Assembly: GCA_027493055.1 (NCBI GenBank)
Contig: JAPUDO010000015.1
Location: forward strand, 53,343-117,342
DNA from: Niabella sp.
GTDB lineage: Bacteria > Bacteroidota > Bacteroidia > Chitinophagales > Chitinophagaceae
Reading direction: 5' to 3'
Length of the DNA stretch: 64,000 bases
The position numbers and the translations under genes were made by a program. Shown piece by piece: positions 44,317-57,299 of this stretch. How positions within the stretch are numbered: position 1 is the stretch's first letter; each line of letters opens with the position of its first letter. The notes below the pieces were generated by a model, which was not told the DNA's origin, ran no database searches, and saw only the letters and a program-made list of their open reading frames with translations.

Positions 44317-46281
44317 ATGCTGAAAAAATATCAGAATTACAGAATAGCGTTTTGGTTGGGTATCTTATTGATATGTCTGGATAATGTAGTTGAAGCACAA
44401 CGTGTTGATGGGGCCGCCAACTACCTCACATCGGCTTTGCAGGCTACGGGCTGGAGGCCTGATGCGAAGCATATAAATGGGTGGCGGCAAAAGCAAAAAG
44501 ATTATATGCTCCGGAAGATAGGAGCTCTGTCTGATTCCATAAAACATGATTTTCAGAAAAAAGCTGACGAGGCTTTGTCCTTTGGCTGGCAGGCATTGCC
44601 TGCCAGCTCTTTTCTTGAATATAAAGAAAGCGGGAACCGGGTGCGGTACGAGAAAATGCAGTTGGAGCGACGGGCACATTTTTATAACCTGGTCATTGCA
44701 TTTTTGCTGACAAATGAAAAAAAATATCTTCCCCAGCTGATTAACGGGCTATGGGCCACACTCGAAGAAAGCACCTGGGAGATTCCGGCAATTGTGGAAC
44801 TGCAAAAGGCTGGTGCCGATCTGCCCGATCCTTCCGAACAGGTTGTAGGCCTTGTTAATGCTGAAACCGCTGTGAATATTGCACTGGTTCAGTTCTTACT
44901 GCAAGATCAGATTGAAAAAGTGTCACCGGTTATTAACAGGCGTATTACAAAGGAATTGAAGGAGCGTTTTCTTGAGCCTTATTTAAAACGGAATGATTTC
45001 TGGTGGATGGGGTTCAGGGGGCACCACGTTAACAACTGGAATGCCTGGATCAATACCAATGTTTTGCACACAGCATTACTGGTAGAAGGCAACATGGATA
45101 CACTGCAAAAATTGATTAGCAAAGTATTTCTCAGTGCCGATTATTTTATCAATCAGTATCCTCCTGATGGCGGTTGCGACGAAGGCACTTCTTACTGGAA
45201 TGAGGGAGCAGGGAAACTGATAAGATTGTTATCCCTGGCAAATAGTGTATCAGAGGGTGTATTGAACTGGAATGATAATAAGCTGCTGTTCAACATGGGA
45301 TCGTATATTTATAAAATGCACATAAATGGCAGTTACTTTGTAAACTTCGCTGATGCGGTGCCGCAGTTTATTCCAGACCCCGAAAGCGTGTATCTTTTTG
45401 GTGAAATGTTTAGCGATAAAGAGCTAAAGCATTTTGCAGCTTATCTGTTCGGCCAGAAAGAAAAAAGGGTTTCTTCCAAAACACTGGTGAATTTTATACA
45501 GTCCGCTACCTTATTTGAAAATCTCGCTCATACATCTCCTGCTTTGTCCAAACCCCCGACTGTTTTATTTCCTGACCTCCAGGTGGCGATCGCAAGAAAG
45601 GGTTCCTCTGCCAAAGATCTCTTCCTGGCCGTACAGGGTGGACATAATGATGAAAGCCATAATCACAATGATGTGGGCAATTTTATTTTATATGTTGGCG
45701 GAAAACCTGTTATCGTTGATGCTGGTGTAGGTACCTATACTGCACAAACTTTCAGCAACAAACGTTATGAGCTTTGGAATATGCAGTCGCAATGGCATAA
45801 CTGTCCTACTATTAACGGCGCCATGCAACACGAAGGCCGCTCTTACAGGGCTGCTTCATTTGCCATGAAAGCGGCCGGGCAAAAAACGGTCATCAGCCTG
45901 GATATTTCCAGGGCTTATCCTGCCGCGGCAGGCATCAGGCAATGGGAACGTTCCTTTTCTCTGCAAAAAGATAAAATGATACTTACAGAGTTATACCAAT
46001 TAGAAAAAACAGAAGACACGACCTGCCTGCATTTCCTTACTGTTTGTGATCCTAGGTTGGAAGTGCCGGGAACTATTATGTTTTATGATACAGCAGGCGA
46101 AAAAATGATGAAACTGAAGTACAATGCATCAATGATGAAATCCCGGATAGAACAAAAGGTAATGGATGATCCTAAAATGATGAACAGTTGGGGTAAAGTA
46201 TTATACCGTATTAGTTTTTTGCCGGGCGATAATTCAAAAAAAGGGAAATATGTGTTTGCATTTGAGCCATTGGATAAATGA
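44317..46281 (+). CDS. Heparinase II/III-family polysaccharide lyase
   Basis: A 654-aa secreted lyase with a signal peptide (WLGILLICLDNVVEA), an N-terminal (alpha/alpha) toroid (DFWWMGFRGHHVNNWNAWIN, YPPDGGCDEGTSYWNEGAGK) and a C-terminal beta-sandwich of the heparinase II/III type (GGHNDESHNHNDVGNFILY, KPVIVDAGVGTY). His in SHNHND and the Tyr in VGTYT are the usual metal and catalytic residues. The family cleaves uronic-acid-containing polysaccharides (heparan, alginate, gellan and others) by beta-elimination, giving the unsaturated end sugar that GH105 removes. The product logic links it with the GH105 gene at 26.6 kb. The substrate cannot be pinned down; glycosaminoglycan or alginate-like chains are possible. 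Confidence 0.88.
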   Translation: MLKKYQNYRIAFWLGILLICLDNVVEAQRVDGAANYLTSALQATGWRPDAKHINGWRQKQKDYMLRKIGALSDSIKHDFQKKADEALSFGWQALPASSFLEYKESGNRVRYEKMQLERRAHFYNLVIAFLLTNEKKYLPQLINGLWATLEESTWEIPAIVELQKAGADLPDPSEQVVGLVNAETAVNIALVQFLLQDQIEKVSPVINRRITKELKERFLEPYLKRNDFWWMGFRGHHVNNWNAWINTNVLHTALLVEGNMDTLQKLISKVFLSADYFINQYPPDGGCDEGTSYWNEGAGKLIRLLSLANSVSEGVLNWNDNKLLFNMGSYIYKMHINGSYFVNFADAVPQFIPDPESVYLFGEMFSDKELKHFAAYLFGQKEKRVSSKTLVNFIQSATLFENLAHTSPALSKPPTVLFPDLQVAIARKGSSAKDLFLAVQGGHNDESHNHNDVGNFILYVGGKPVIVDAGVGTYTAQTFSNKRYELWNMQSQWHNCPTINGAMQHEGRSYRAASFAMKAAGQKTVISLDISRAYPAAAGIRQWERSFSLQKDKMILTELYQLEKTEDTTCLHFLTVCDPRLEVPGTIMFYDTAGEKMMKLKYNASMMKSRIEQKVMDDPKMMNSWGKVLYRISFLPGDNSKKGKYVFAFEPLDK

Positions 46282-46339
46282 TTAGAATCTTGCGGGCAGG
46301 CAACGCGAAAAAATATTTTAAAGTGTTAAAATATAAAAA

Positions 46340-49465
<3,126 letters not shown>

Positions 49466-49475
49466 AATACCGATT

Positions 49476-50504
49476 ATGTCTTCAAGAAGAAAATTTTTAA
49501 AAACAGCATCCTTAAGCTCATTTCTTTTAAGCAGCGGCGGAGCATTTGCATTAAACAGGGCCGGTCATGTGAAGCGGAAAGTACAGAAGCCGGTAGTGAT
49601 CTCTACCTGGGATTTTGGGAAAGAAGCCAATGCTGAAGCCTGGAAAATACTTCAAAAAGCAGGGCGAGCGCTGGACGCTGTGGAAGCTGGTGTGAAAATT
49701 CCGGAAGCGGATCCGCGAAACAAAACGATAGGATATGGTGGCCAGCCAGACAGGGATGGATATGTAACACTGGACGCCAGTATAATGGATGAATATTACA
49801 ATTGTGGATCTGTAGCGTGTATAGAACATATTATGCACCCGATTTCGGTGGCAAGGCTGGTAATGGAAAAGACACCGCATGTAATGTTGTCTGGGCAGGG
49901 TGCACTGGATTTTGCATTGGCCAATGGTTTTGAAAAAATAAACCTCTTAACTCCGGAGAGAGAAGCTGAATGGAAGGAATGGCTGAAAACTTCGAAGTAT
50001 GAGCCTGAAAAGAATATTGAAAACAAAAAATATAACAAGGACAATGATCCTATGCCGGGAGGTACGGATAATCATGATACAATAGGACTGTTGGCGCTGG
50101 ATGAAAAGGGTAACTTAAGCGGGGCCTGCACTACAAGCGGCCTGGCATATAAAATGCATGGCAGGGTAGGCGATTCGCCGATAATAGGAGCGGGACTTTA
50201 TGTAGATAATGAAGTGGGGGCCGCTACCTCTTCCGGCGTAGGAGAAGAAGTGATGCGTATTGTAGGATCTCACCTGGTGGTTGAACAAATGCGCGCCGGA
50301 CTTTCCCCAACAGCTGCCTGTAAAGCTGCTGTTGAACGGATTATTAAAATAAATCCTAAAAAGGCAGCTGCTATCCAGGTGGGCTTTATTGCCCTGGCAA
50401 AAAACGGTGAATATGGCTGCTATAGCCTGCAGCCCGGTTTCACTTTATCTGTAAGGAACAATCATATTGACCGTATTATAAAATCAGAAAGTCATTATAG
50501 ATAG
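49476..50504 (+). CDS. Glycosylasparaginase (N4-(beta-N-acetylglucosaminyl)-L-asparaginase)
   Basis: A 342-aa Ntn-hydrolase with a Tat-like signal (SSRRKFLKTASLSSFLLSS), expected to cut the GlcNAc-Asn bond left from N-linked glycoproteins. The self-cleavage site is the Thr in DNHDTIGLLALDE (Thr about 202), which becomes the N-terminal nucleophile of the beta subunit. Supporting motifs are TWDFGKEANAEAWKIL, GYGGQPDRDGYVTLDASIMD and GRVGDSPIIGAGLYVDNEVG. All match the aspartylglucosaminidase subfamily rather than plant-type asparaginase. It starts 10 bases after the lacZ-like gene. Its presence suggests that the locus handles material that includes N-glycan linkages. Confidence 0.92.
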   Translation: MSSRRKFLKTASLSSFLLSSGGAFALNRAGHVKRKVQKPVVISTWDFGKEANAEAWKILQKAGRALDAVEAGVKIPEADPRNKTIGYGGQPDRDGYVTLDASIMDEYYNCGSVACIEHIMHPISVARLVMEKTPHVMLSGQGALDFALANGFEKINLLTPEREAEWKEWLKTSKYEPEKNIENKKYNKDNDPMPGGTDNHDTIGLLALDEKGNLSGACTTSGLAYKMHGRVGDSPIIGAGLYVDNEVGAATSSGVGEEVMRIVGSHLVVEQMRAGLSPTAACKAAVERIIKINPKKAAAIQVGFIALAKNGEYGCYSLQPGFTLSVRNNHIDRIIKSESHYR

Positions 50505-50600
50505 CAGTTCCGGTGGCGCAGCTAAATATTGATTTATGGAAGCGGCGTTAACGTTCAAACCAGGTAATAAAAAGATTTATTTAACAGACAACTATACAAG

Positions 50601-51347
50601 ATGGAAAAGAAATTAAGATTAGAAGTATGTGCTTTTCATATTGAATCGTGCATCATTGCCGAAAAAGCTGGCGCTTACAGGGTAGAGCTGTGCGATAACC
50701 CTATTGAGGGCGGAACCACACCCAGTTATGGAACAATTAAAAAGGTAAGAGAGCAAATTTCAATCAGGCTATATCCCATACTAAGGCCCCGTTCTGGCAG
50801 TTATTATTACTCCGACGAAGAGTTTGATATCCTGAAAGAGGATATATTAATATGCCGGGAACTTGGTTGTGATGGCATTTCTGTAGGGGTGCAAACTATC
50901 GATGCTGTTATAGATAAGGAAAGAATGAAGCGGGTGGTGGATTGGGCCGGCCCTATGGGGGTTACCTGTAACCGGGTATTTGATTGTGCCCCCGATCCGT
51001 ATGTGGCGCTGGAAGATATCATAGCATGCGGTTGTGAAAGGGTATTGACATCAGGCCAGGAAAGCGGAGCTCCGCAGGCCGGTACAGTACTGGCTAAGTT
51101 AGTAGAGCAGGCCGGAGACAGGATCAGTATTATGCCGGGGGCAGGAGTAAACTCATCTAATCTTGCTGCGCTTATACACGAGTGCGGCGCGTATGAATAT
51201 CATGCTTCTGCCAGGAAAAAAGCAGATAACCCCGTTAGGTATATCAATGCGCGCGTAAGCGACTATGGCAATGTATATATAGCAGATGAACAGGAAGTGA
51301 GTGCAATGGTAGCGGTGCTCAATAATGCAAGCGGTGAGCAGGCTTAA
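50601..51347 (+). CDS. cutC: CutC-family protein
   Basis: A 248-aa TIM-barrel protein of the CutC family, with motifs LEVCAFHIESCIIAEKAGA, RVELCDNPIEGGTTPSYG, RLYPILRPRSGSYYYSDEEF, VTCNRVFDCAPDP and RVLTSGQESGAPQAGTVL. CutC was first linked to copper tolerance, but copper binding is not well supported in all members and the protein is often found in carbohydrate loci, so a metal role should not be assumed. It lies between the asparaginase and mannose-6-phosphate isomerase genes with intergenic gaps of 96 and 57 bases. Length is normal. Confidence 0.9.
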   Translation: MEKKLRLEVCAFHIESCIIAEKAGAYRVELCDNPIEGGTTPSYGTIKKVREQISIRLYPILRPRSGSYYYSDEEFDILKEDILICRELGCDGISVGVQTIDAVIDKERMKRVVDWAGPMGVTCNRVFDCAPDPYVALEDIIACGCERVLTSGQESGAPQAGTVLAKLVEQAGDRISIMPGAGVNSSNLAALIHECGAYEYHASARKKADNPVRYINARVSDYGNVYIADEQEVSAMVAVLNNASGEQA

Positions 51348-51404
51348 GATGGTGCACCTGCCACCACGCCACATATTATTTGTAAAGCAATTGAATATTT
51401 TGTA

Positions 51405-53189
51405 ATGAAATCTGTAAAATCAAACTATAATAAATACCCCGAAATAGAGATTCCTGGTCATTCCGGTTTTTCGGGATGGGAAGCAATTGCCGGTGAAATA
51501 AAAAAAAATATCCCCGGAACATCTGGCACTAAAACGATCATAGTACTGGAATGCTATCATGGCACTATGAACCATGTGTTGGTGAGGGAACTTCAAAACC
51601 AATTACCCGCAGTATGTTTTATTGACGCGGAAAGTGCTATGTTGAAGGAGTCGGTTCTTAATGACAAATTTGCTCCTTATATAACTGATGATCCTGTTTT
51701 CGGGTATATAACACCGTTGTCTGTGCGTAGTTTTTATGATGATGCAAAACTTGCAACATTGAAAGATGAGGTAGCTCAACGTACTGAAGGTATCATCTGC
51801 ATATATGGAACCGGCGCTTCACTTGTGGTTCCGGCACCTGATGTTGTAATATATGCTGATATGCCACGCTGGGAGATTCAGCTTCGTTTCAGGCGAAATG
51901 AAACCGGCAACCTGGGTGTGCACAACGAAGACGATCCGTTTGCCCGTTTATACAAGCGTTCTTTTTTTGTGGACTGGCGCGTATGTGACCGGTTAAAGAA
52001 AGAGATATTACCTGTCGCAGATTATGTGCTGGATACCACCCATGCTAAGGATCCCAAAATGGTTACGGGAAAGGTTTTGCAGGATGCTTTGTACCAAACT
52101 GTTCAGCGTCCTTTCCGGGTTGTGCCATTTTTTGATCCCGGCCCCTGGGGTGGGCAATGGCTGAAAGAAGTTTGTGATCTTGACCGCTCAGCGCCCAATT
52201 ATGCATGGGCTTTCGATTGTGTGCCTGAAGAGAACAGCCTGCTGCTGCATTTCGGTAATCTTGTGTTTGAAACGCCGGCAATCAATGCCGTCTTTTTTCA
52301 GCCCGATGCATTGCTGGGTAAGCCTGTAAGAGAAATATTTGGCGAGGAGTTTCCCATCCGGTTTGATTTCCTGGATACGATAGATGGCGGCAACCTTAGT
52401 CTGCAGGTACATCCGCTCAAATCGTATATACAAGAACAGTTCGGCATGAGTTACACACAGGATGAGAGCTATTATATGATGGAGGCGAAACCGGGTGCTA
52501 TGGTATACCTGGGCCTGAAAGAGGGTGTTGATCCGGATGCGATGATGGCTGCTCTTGAGCAGGCACAAAAAACGGGGGTCAGCTTTGACGCCGATAAATA
52601 TGTTGAAAAATGGCCGGTAAAAAAGCATGATCATGTGCTTATACCTGCAGGAACGGTACATTGTTCCGGTGTTAACGGGGTAGTGCTGGAAATAAGTGCC
52701 ACACCCTATATTTTTACTTTTAAACTTTGGGACTGGGGGCGTATGGGGCTGGATGGCAAGCCACGACCTATCTCTCTGCAACATGGAAAGAATAATATAC
52801 AGTGGAACCGTGTTACCGGCTGGACCAGGGAAAATATTTTAAACCGTGCAGAGAAGATAGCCGAAGGGGAGGGATGGATAGAAGAGCGGACCGGCCTGCA
52901 TGAAAATTTTTTTATAGAAACGCGCCGTCATTGGTTTTATGATAAAGTAATGCACCATACCGGAGGGGTTGTAAATGTGATCAATCTTGTAGAAGGGCGC
53001 GAGGTGGTTGTAGAAAGTCCTGATGATTTATTTGCTCCCTTTGTTGTGCATTATGCTGAAACATTCATTGTTCCGGCAGGTGTGGGAGCTTATACCATTC
53101 GCCCGTATGGAGAAAGCAAAGGCCGGAGATGTGCTACCCTGAAAGCATTCATCAATGAGCAAAATCTTTTGCACTGTAAGAATGCATGA
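51405..53189 (+). CDS. Class I mannose-6-phosphate isomerase with N-terminal kinase-like extension
   Basis: A 594-aa cytosolic protein. The C-terminal about 320 residues are the type I phosphomannose isomerase cupin: FFDPGPWGGQWLKEVCDL, GNLSLQVHPLKSYIQEQFG (metal His), DESYYMMEAKPGAMVYLGL and HVLIPAGTVHCSG (metal His). The first about 250 residues (GTKTIIVLECYHGTMNHVLV, DVVIYADMPRWEIQLRFRRN) form a separate nucleotide-binding-like domain found fused to this isomerase in Bacteroidota; its role is not known to me. The enzyme would convert mannose-6-P to fructose-6-P for glycolysis. With the ROK kinase and sugar porter that follow, it forms a hexose entry route. Confidence 0.85.
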   Translation: MKSVKSNYNKYPEIEIPGHSGFSGWEAIAGEIKKNIPGTSGTKTIIVLECYHGTMNHVLVRELQNQLPAVCFIDAESAMLKESVLNDKFAPYITDDPVFGYITPLSVRSFYDDAKLATLKDEVAQRTEGIICIYGTGASLVVPAPDVVIYADMPRWEIQLRFRRNETGNLGVHNEDDPFARLYKRSFFVDWRVCDRLKKEILPVADYVLDTTHAKDPKMVTGKVLQDALYQTVQRPFRVVPFFDPGPWGGQWLKEVCDLDRSAPNYAWAFDCVPEENSLLLHFGNLVFETPAINAVFFQPDALLGKPVREIFGEEFPIRFDFLDTIDGGNLSLQVHPLKSYIQEQFGMSYTQDESYYMMEAKPGAMVYLGLKEGVDPDAMMAALEQAQKTGVSFDADKYVEKWPVKKHDHVLIPAGTVHCSGVNGVVLEISATPYIFTFKLWDWGRMGLDGKPRPISLQHGKNNIQWNRVTGWTRENILNRAEKIAEGEGWIEERTGLHENFFIETRRHWFYDKVMHHTGGVVNVINLVEGREVVVESPDDLFAPFVVHYAETFIVPAGVGAYTIRPYGESKGRRCATLKAFINEQNLLHCKNA

Positions 53190-53224
53190 TAGGCTAAATG
53201 CCATTTGAAAAAAATATAAAAGCA

Positions 53225-54586
53225 ATGCAACAACAGAATCTCAAATACGTATATGCCTGCACCATAATAGCCGCCGTAGGAGGGCTTTTATTTGGATACG
53301 ATACGGCTGTGGTGGCCGGGGCAATAGGATTTATACAGCAAAAATATCACTTATCAGCGGCTATGACAGGGTGGGCGGCTTCATGCGCTATTATAGGATG
53401 TATGGCAGGAGCCATGGTAGCCGGCATGCTAAGTGATCAACTGGGACGTAAAAAAGTGCTATTGCTTGCGGCGGTAGCTTTTGCGCTTTCATCGGCTGGT
53501 ATTATGCTGCCTTCCGGAATTGGTGTATTTATCCTGTTCCGGTTTATCGGGGGCATGGGTATAGGTTTGGCCTCCATACTGGCGCCTATGTATATTTCCG
53601 AGATTGCCCCACCTGGTATAAGGGGTAAGCTTATAACCGTGTATCAGCTGGGAATTGTTATCGGCATACTGCTGATATATTTTGTAAATGCGGCCATTGC
53701 TGGTTTGTACAACGAAACCTGGAATATAGATCAAGGCTGGCGATGGATGTTCGGCTCAGGGCTTATTCCTTCGGTTGTATTTTTTATTTTGCTCATAAAA
53801 ACACCGGAGAGCCCCAGGTGGCTGGCAGCGCAGGGGCGCTGGAATGATGCCGGTGATATTCTTATAAAAATGAACGGACCTGAAAATGCGGAAAAGGAAA
53901 TGAAAGAGATCGCATCCTCGCTAAAGGAAGTAAAGGGCCGCTTTTCCGATCTGTTCAATCCGGCTTTAAAAATACCTTTAGTAATAGGTATACTGCTTTC
54001 TGTTTTTTCGCAGGTTACCGGCATCAATGCCATTATGTATTATGCTCCCGAAATATTTAAAGCCAGCGGCAGCGGCGCCTCGTCGGCCTTGCTGCAAACA
54101 GTATGCATAGGGAGCGTGAATTTTTTAATGACGCTTGTGGCCATCAGGTATGTGGATAAGCTTGGGCGTAAAAAATTATTACTCATCGGTTCGGCAGGCA
54201 TGTGTATATGCCTGGCGCTGATAGGTTATGCCTTTTATGCCCGCCTTACGGGGGGCTACTGGATACTGGCAGGGATACTGGCCTATATTTCATTTTTTGC
54301 TATTTCGCTGGGTCCGCTCACTTTTGTGGTGGTATCCGAAATTTTCCCTAATCATATCCGCGGAAGGGCAATGAGCATAGCGATCTTCTTTTTATGGCTT
54401 TCCGTTTACATTGTTTCTCAAACCTTTCCCATGATGCTGGAAGCGCCTGGCATAGGTGCCGCAAAAACCTTCTGGATATTCATGTTGCTGTCGGCCGCTG
54501 CGTTCATTTTTATCTGGCGGATGGTTCCTGAAACCAAAGGAAAAACTTTAGAGGAAATCCAGGCACTATGGAAAAAAATGCCGTGA
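53225..54586 (+). CDS. MFS sugar porter (XylE/GalP-like)
   Basis: A 453-aa inner-membrane carrier of the sugar porter family with 12 predicted membrane segments. The family marks are GGLLFGYDTAVVAGAIGFIQ, DQLGRKKVLLLAAV, RFIGGMGIGLASILAPMYIS, the central loop PESPRWLAAQGRW and the C-terminal PETKGKTLEEIQALW. It moves a hexose or pentose with protons, most plausibly mannose, galactose or glucose released in the periplasm. I use ATG 53225 rather than 53198 because the membrane segment begins shortly after it. It follows the isomerase by 35 bases. Confidence 0.92.
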   Translation: MQQQNLKYVYACTIIAAVGGLLFGYDTAVVAGAIGFIQQKYHLSAAMTGWAASCAIIGCMAGAMVAGMLSDQLGRKKVLLLAAVAFALSSAGIMLPSGIGVFILFRFIGGMGIGLASILAPMYISEIAPPGIRGKLITVYQLGIVIGILLIYFVNAAIAGLYNETWNIDQGWRWMFGSGLIPSVVFFILLIKTPESPRWLAAQGRWNDAGDILIKMNGPENAEKEMKEIASSLKEVKGRFSDLFNPALKIPLVIGILLSVFSQVTGINAIMYYAPEIFKASGSGASSALLQTVCIGSVNFLMTLVAIRYVDKLGRKKLLLIGSAGMCICLALIGYAFYARLTGGYWILAGILAYISFFAISLGPLTFVVVSEIFPNHIRGRAMSIAIFFLWLSVYIVSQTFPMMLEAPGIGAAKTFWIFMLLSAAAFIFIWRMVPETKGKTLEEIQALWKKMP

Positions 54587-54697
54587 CATTCTGAATTTTG
54601 GTAATGCCTTTAATATGCGAAGAGGCGCAGGATAAAGAAGCTATTTATATTCGGGAGTATTCTTGTATGAATTTTTTATAATGTGCTTTTCAGAAAA

Positions 54698-55573
54698 ATG
54701 ACAAATCATATAGTTACCGGAGCAGATATCGGTGGAACGCATATTACTGTTTGCAAGGTTGATTTGCAGAATAATAAGGTGCTGGAAAGTACCCGGTATC
54801 GGTGCGTAATAGATGCAATGCAGGATGCGGATACAATTATTAATACCTGGGCACATGCCATACGTAAAAGCGCAGACCCGGGGCCTTATCCGGTTGCTCC
54901 GCTTGGTATAGCTATACCCGGGCCGTTTAACTATGATCAGGGTATAAGTCTTATCACGGGTTTACACAAATATGAAAGTTTGTATGGGCTGAATATTAAA
55001 AACAGGCTTGCCGCTGCTTTGGAAACAGTACCCGGACAAATACGTTTTATGAACGATGCTGCTGCTTTCCTGTTGGGTGAATGTTCTTTTGTCAGAGGGC
55101 TTGAAAATGAAAACGTGTTAGGTCTGACCCTTGGTACAGGGTTAGGTTCGGCTGTATGTAACAGGGGTGAGGTGCAGGAGGGCGATCTGTGGCGGATGCC
55201 CTACGGTGATACCAGGGCGGAAGATTATTTGAGCTCCCGTTGGTTTATTAAAGAATATGCATCGCTAACCGGCCTGACTATAGGAAGCGTTAAGGAGCTG
55301 GCAAAGCTGGCAGCATGCGATAAAGTTGCGGGCCATTTGTTCCGGACATTTGGCAGTACATTGGCTGATGTTTTAATGTCCAGGTATCGTAGTGCTGGTG
55401 ATTTCCCATCAAGTATTATTATAGGAGGTAATATCGCTCTTGCATGGGAGCTATTTGCTTCTCATTGTCAGAGGGCCTTACAAAATGAGGGTTACTCAGA
55501 TGTGCGCCTGCTCCCTGCAAAGCTGGGTGAAGATGCAGCATTGATTGGCGGTGCCTTTCTATGGAAAACCTAA
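54698..55573 (+). CDS. ROK-family sugar kinase
   Basis: A 291-aa kinase that probably phosphorylates the hexose imported by the preceding porter. It has a phosphate-binding motif (TGADIGGTHITVCKVD), the substrate loop (LGIAIPGPFNYDQG), a MNDAAAFLLGE segment and the ATP-site LTLGTGLGSAVCNRG. The zinc-binding CxCGxxGC motif of many ROK glucokinases is absent; MPYGDTRAEDYLS occupies the equivalent stretch, which occurs in zinc-free members. A GTG at 54683 could start five codons earlier, but ATG 54698 is preferred. It is the last intact gene of the second carbohydrate region and is convergent with the decayed sensor gene. Confidence 0.88.
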   Translation: MTNHIVTGADIGGTHITVCKVDLQNNKVLESTRYRCVIDAMQDADTIINTWAHAIRKSADPGPYPVAPLGIAIPGPFNYDQGISLITGLHKYESLYGLNIKNRLAAALETVPGQIRFMNDAAAFLLGECSFVRGLENENVLGLTLGTGLGSAVCNRGEVQEGDLWRMPYGDTRAEDYLSSRWFIKEYASLTGLTIGSVKELAKLAACDKVAGHLFRTFGSTLADVLMSRYRSAGDFPSSIIIGGNIALAWELFASHCQRALQNEGYSDVRLLPAKLGEDAALIGGAFLWKT

Positions 55574-55608
55574 AATAAGCACCATTCTACTCTTGCTTAT
55601 GGAGAATT

Positions 55609-57290
55609 TTATTTGAGTCTGAGAATGCCAAATTCGAAATCCTCCAGGTTTTCTTCCGTGATTTTTATAATGTTTTTGAGAAAAGCCTCGTCAATGGGGT
55701 GCATATGCAGGTTGTCTGGTTCTGCTGCCGGATCACCGCCAGCACCTGCAACTGCAACAACCAGATCATTTGCAGTGTGCATATATTCATTGGTAAACTG
55801 TTTCCGCATTCGCTCCTGCGCTGCAAGCAGGTTCCTTATCTGCAGCTCCAAAACTTCTACGCTGAACGGTTTTGTGAGATAGACATCTGCTCCGGTTTGA
55901 AGTCCGGTGACCTGATTCGCTACAGAGTTTTTAGTAGTTAATAGAATAACCGGTATGTGGCTTGTTTGAATATCCGATTTTAGTTTTTCACAAAGGACAA
56001 GCCCGTCAACCTGACATCATTACATCGCTCAGAATTAGATCAGGAACACTGCTGGTAGCCTGCTCCCAACCATCAAGGCCATCCGGACTCTCCAGTATCA
56101 TATAAGTGTTTTGCAGGCTTTCCTTAATATAGGCTCGGATGGCCTTATTATCTTCAACCAGCAGGATCGTTTTTTTGATATTGTCAATATATTCCTCTGT
56201 TGACGGATGGGAAAGGAAATGTTGCTCCTGTTTTGTCGGATAGCTTACTGATTGGAGCTGTTCTTTTGCAGATAACTGTATTTCGTTAAAATGCTTTTTA
56301 TCTTTCAGCAAAGTAACATTAAAGGATGTAATATAATCACTATTGTTATGCCGTTTGTCGCTGCTTGCATAGGTATTCCCTTTGTGAAGTTCTATAATGC
56401 TTTTGGCAAGCGCTAATCCAATTCCATAACCAGTGTTTCGGCGTTCATTATCATCTTCCTGAAAATAATTGTCAAAAAGTTTTTCAAGATTTCCTTTGGC
56501 TATGCCTTTGACGTTATTGCTAATGGTTACAATAACCGAATCCCGGTTTTCACGAACTATGATGCTTGCAAAACCGTTTTCCGGGGTGAATTTGAATGCA
56601 TTGGACAAAAGATTATAAAGGACTTTACCCATTTGTTCTCTGTCAAACCAGATTAACAGGGGATCAGCGGGTTCATCCCATTCAGTGGTAATATGTTTTG
56701 TAAGTGCAATTTCATCAAATGAAGCGAGGATTTGTGTAATGAATGATACGATATCATTTTCTGAAACATGCAGAGGCAGGTAGCCGGTTTCTACCTGCCG
56801 GAAATCCATAAGCTCATTTGCCAGCTGTAAAGGGTTTTCAGAATTATGCTTGATAGTAATTAGCTGACTTTTGTCACTCATATTATCGGCCGCTTTCTGA
56901 ATAAGCTTTTATGCAGGCGCTATAATTAATGGAAGATGAGTGCGTATTTCAAGAGAAGTATTAGTAAAAAAGTTCGGTTTTAACTTTGTGAGTTCATTGT
57001 TCCTTTTTACCAGAGTTCTGAAATAGAAAAATCTTGCTATAAAAAATGTCAGGCTAAGGACAGCAGAACATACATTTTCATTATGTTTTAGATCAATATT
57101 TTCTCACTGAACAGGGTTTATTTTGAGATGCCCGGTTCCTCATCCTGAAGGAGCGGTAACAGTAAAGCCGGTAATAAATGACGGTGCGGGAATCTGATTC
57201 TCTTTCACAAGAACTGAGAAAAAGCTGATGATCCCATCATATTCACCAAAGAACATCTCTCCGTTGTTAGCCTTATACAAGGCGCTGGTG
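55609..57290 (-). pseudogene. Decayed hybrid two-component sensor (HTCS) gene
   Basis: A remnant of a PUL-type hybrid sensor. In minus-strand order it starts with a periplasmic fragment (NGEMFFGEYDGIISFF, PAPSFITGF, about 57290-57130), then loses the rest of the sensor and the kinase dimerisation region. From about 56881 it has the kinase HATPase part (ANELMDFRQVETGYLPLHVS, GKVLYNLLSNAFKFTPENGF, TGYGIGLALAKSIIELHKG) and then a receiver domain (TILLVEDNKAIRAYI, LILSDVMMSG). The receiver breaks at 56006 and resumes in another frame as DGLVLCEKLKSDIQTSHIPV and ADVYLTKPFSVEVLELQI, consistent with a 2-base deletion. It ends at 55609 just where the AraC-type DNA-binding domain should begin. Missing or truncated parts at both ends and a frameshift make it nonfunctional. 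Confidence 0.85.
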
Positions 57291-57299
57291 TTAACAGCC

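Noticed and set aside
52188-52784. 198-codon minus-strand open frame within the phosphomannose isomerase gene
   Set aside because: Opposite a strongly conserved enzyme; no domain is recognisable in its translation.
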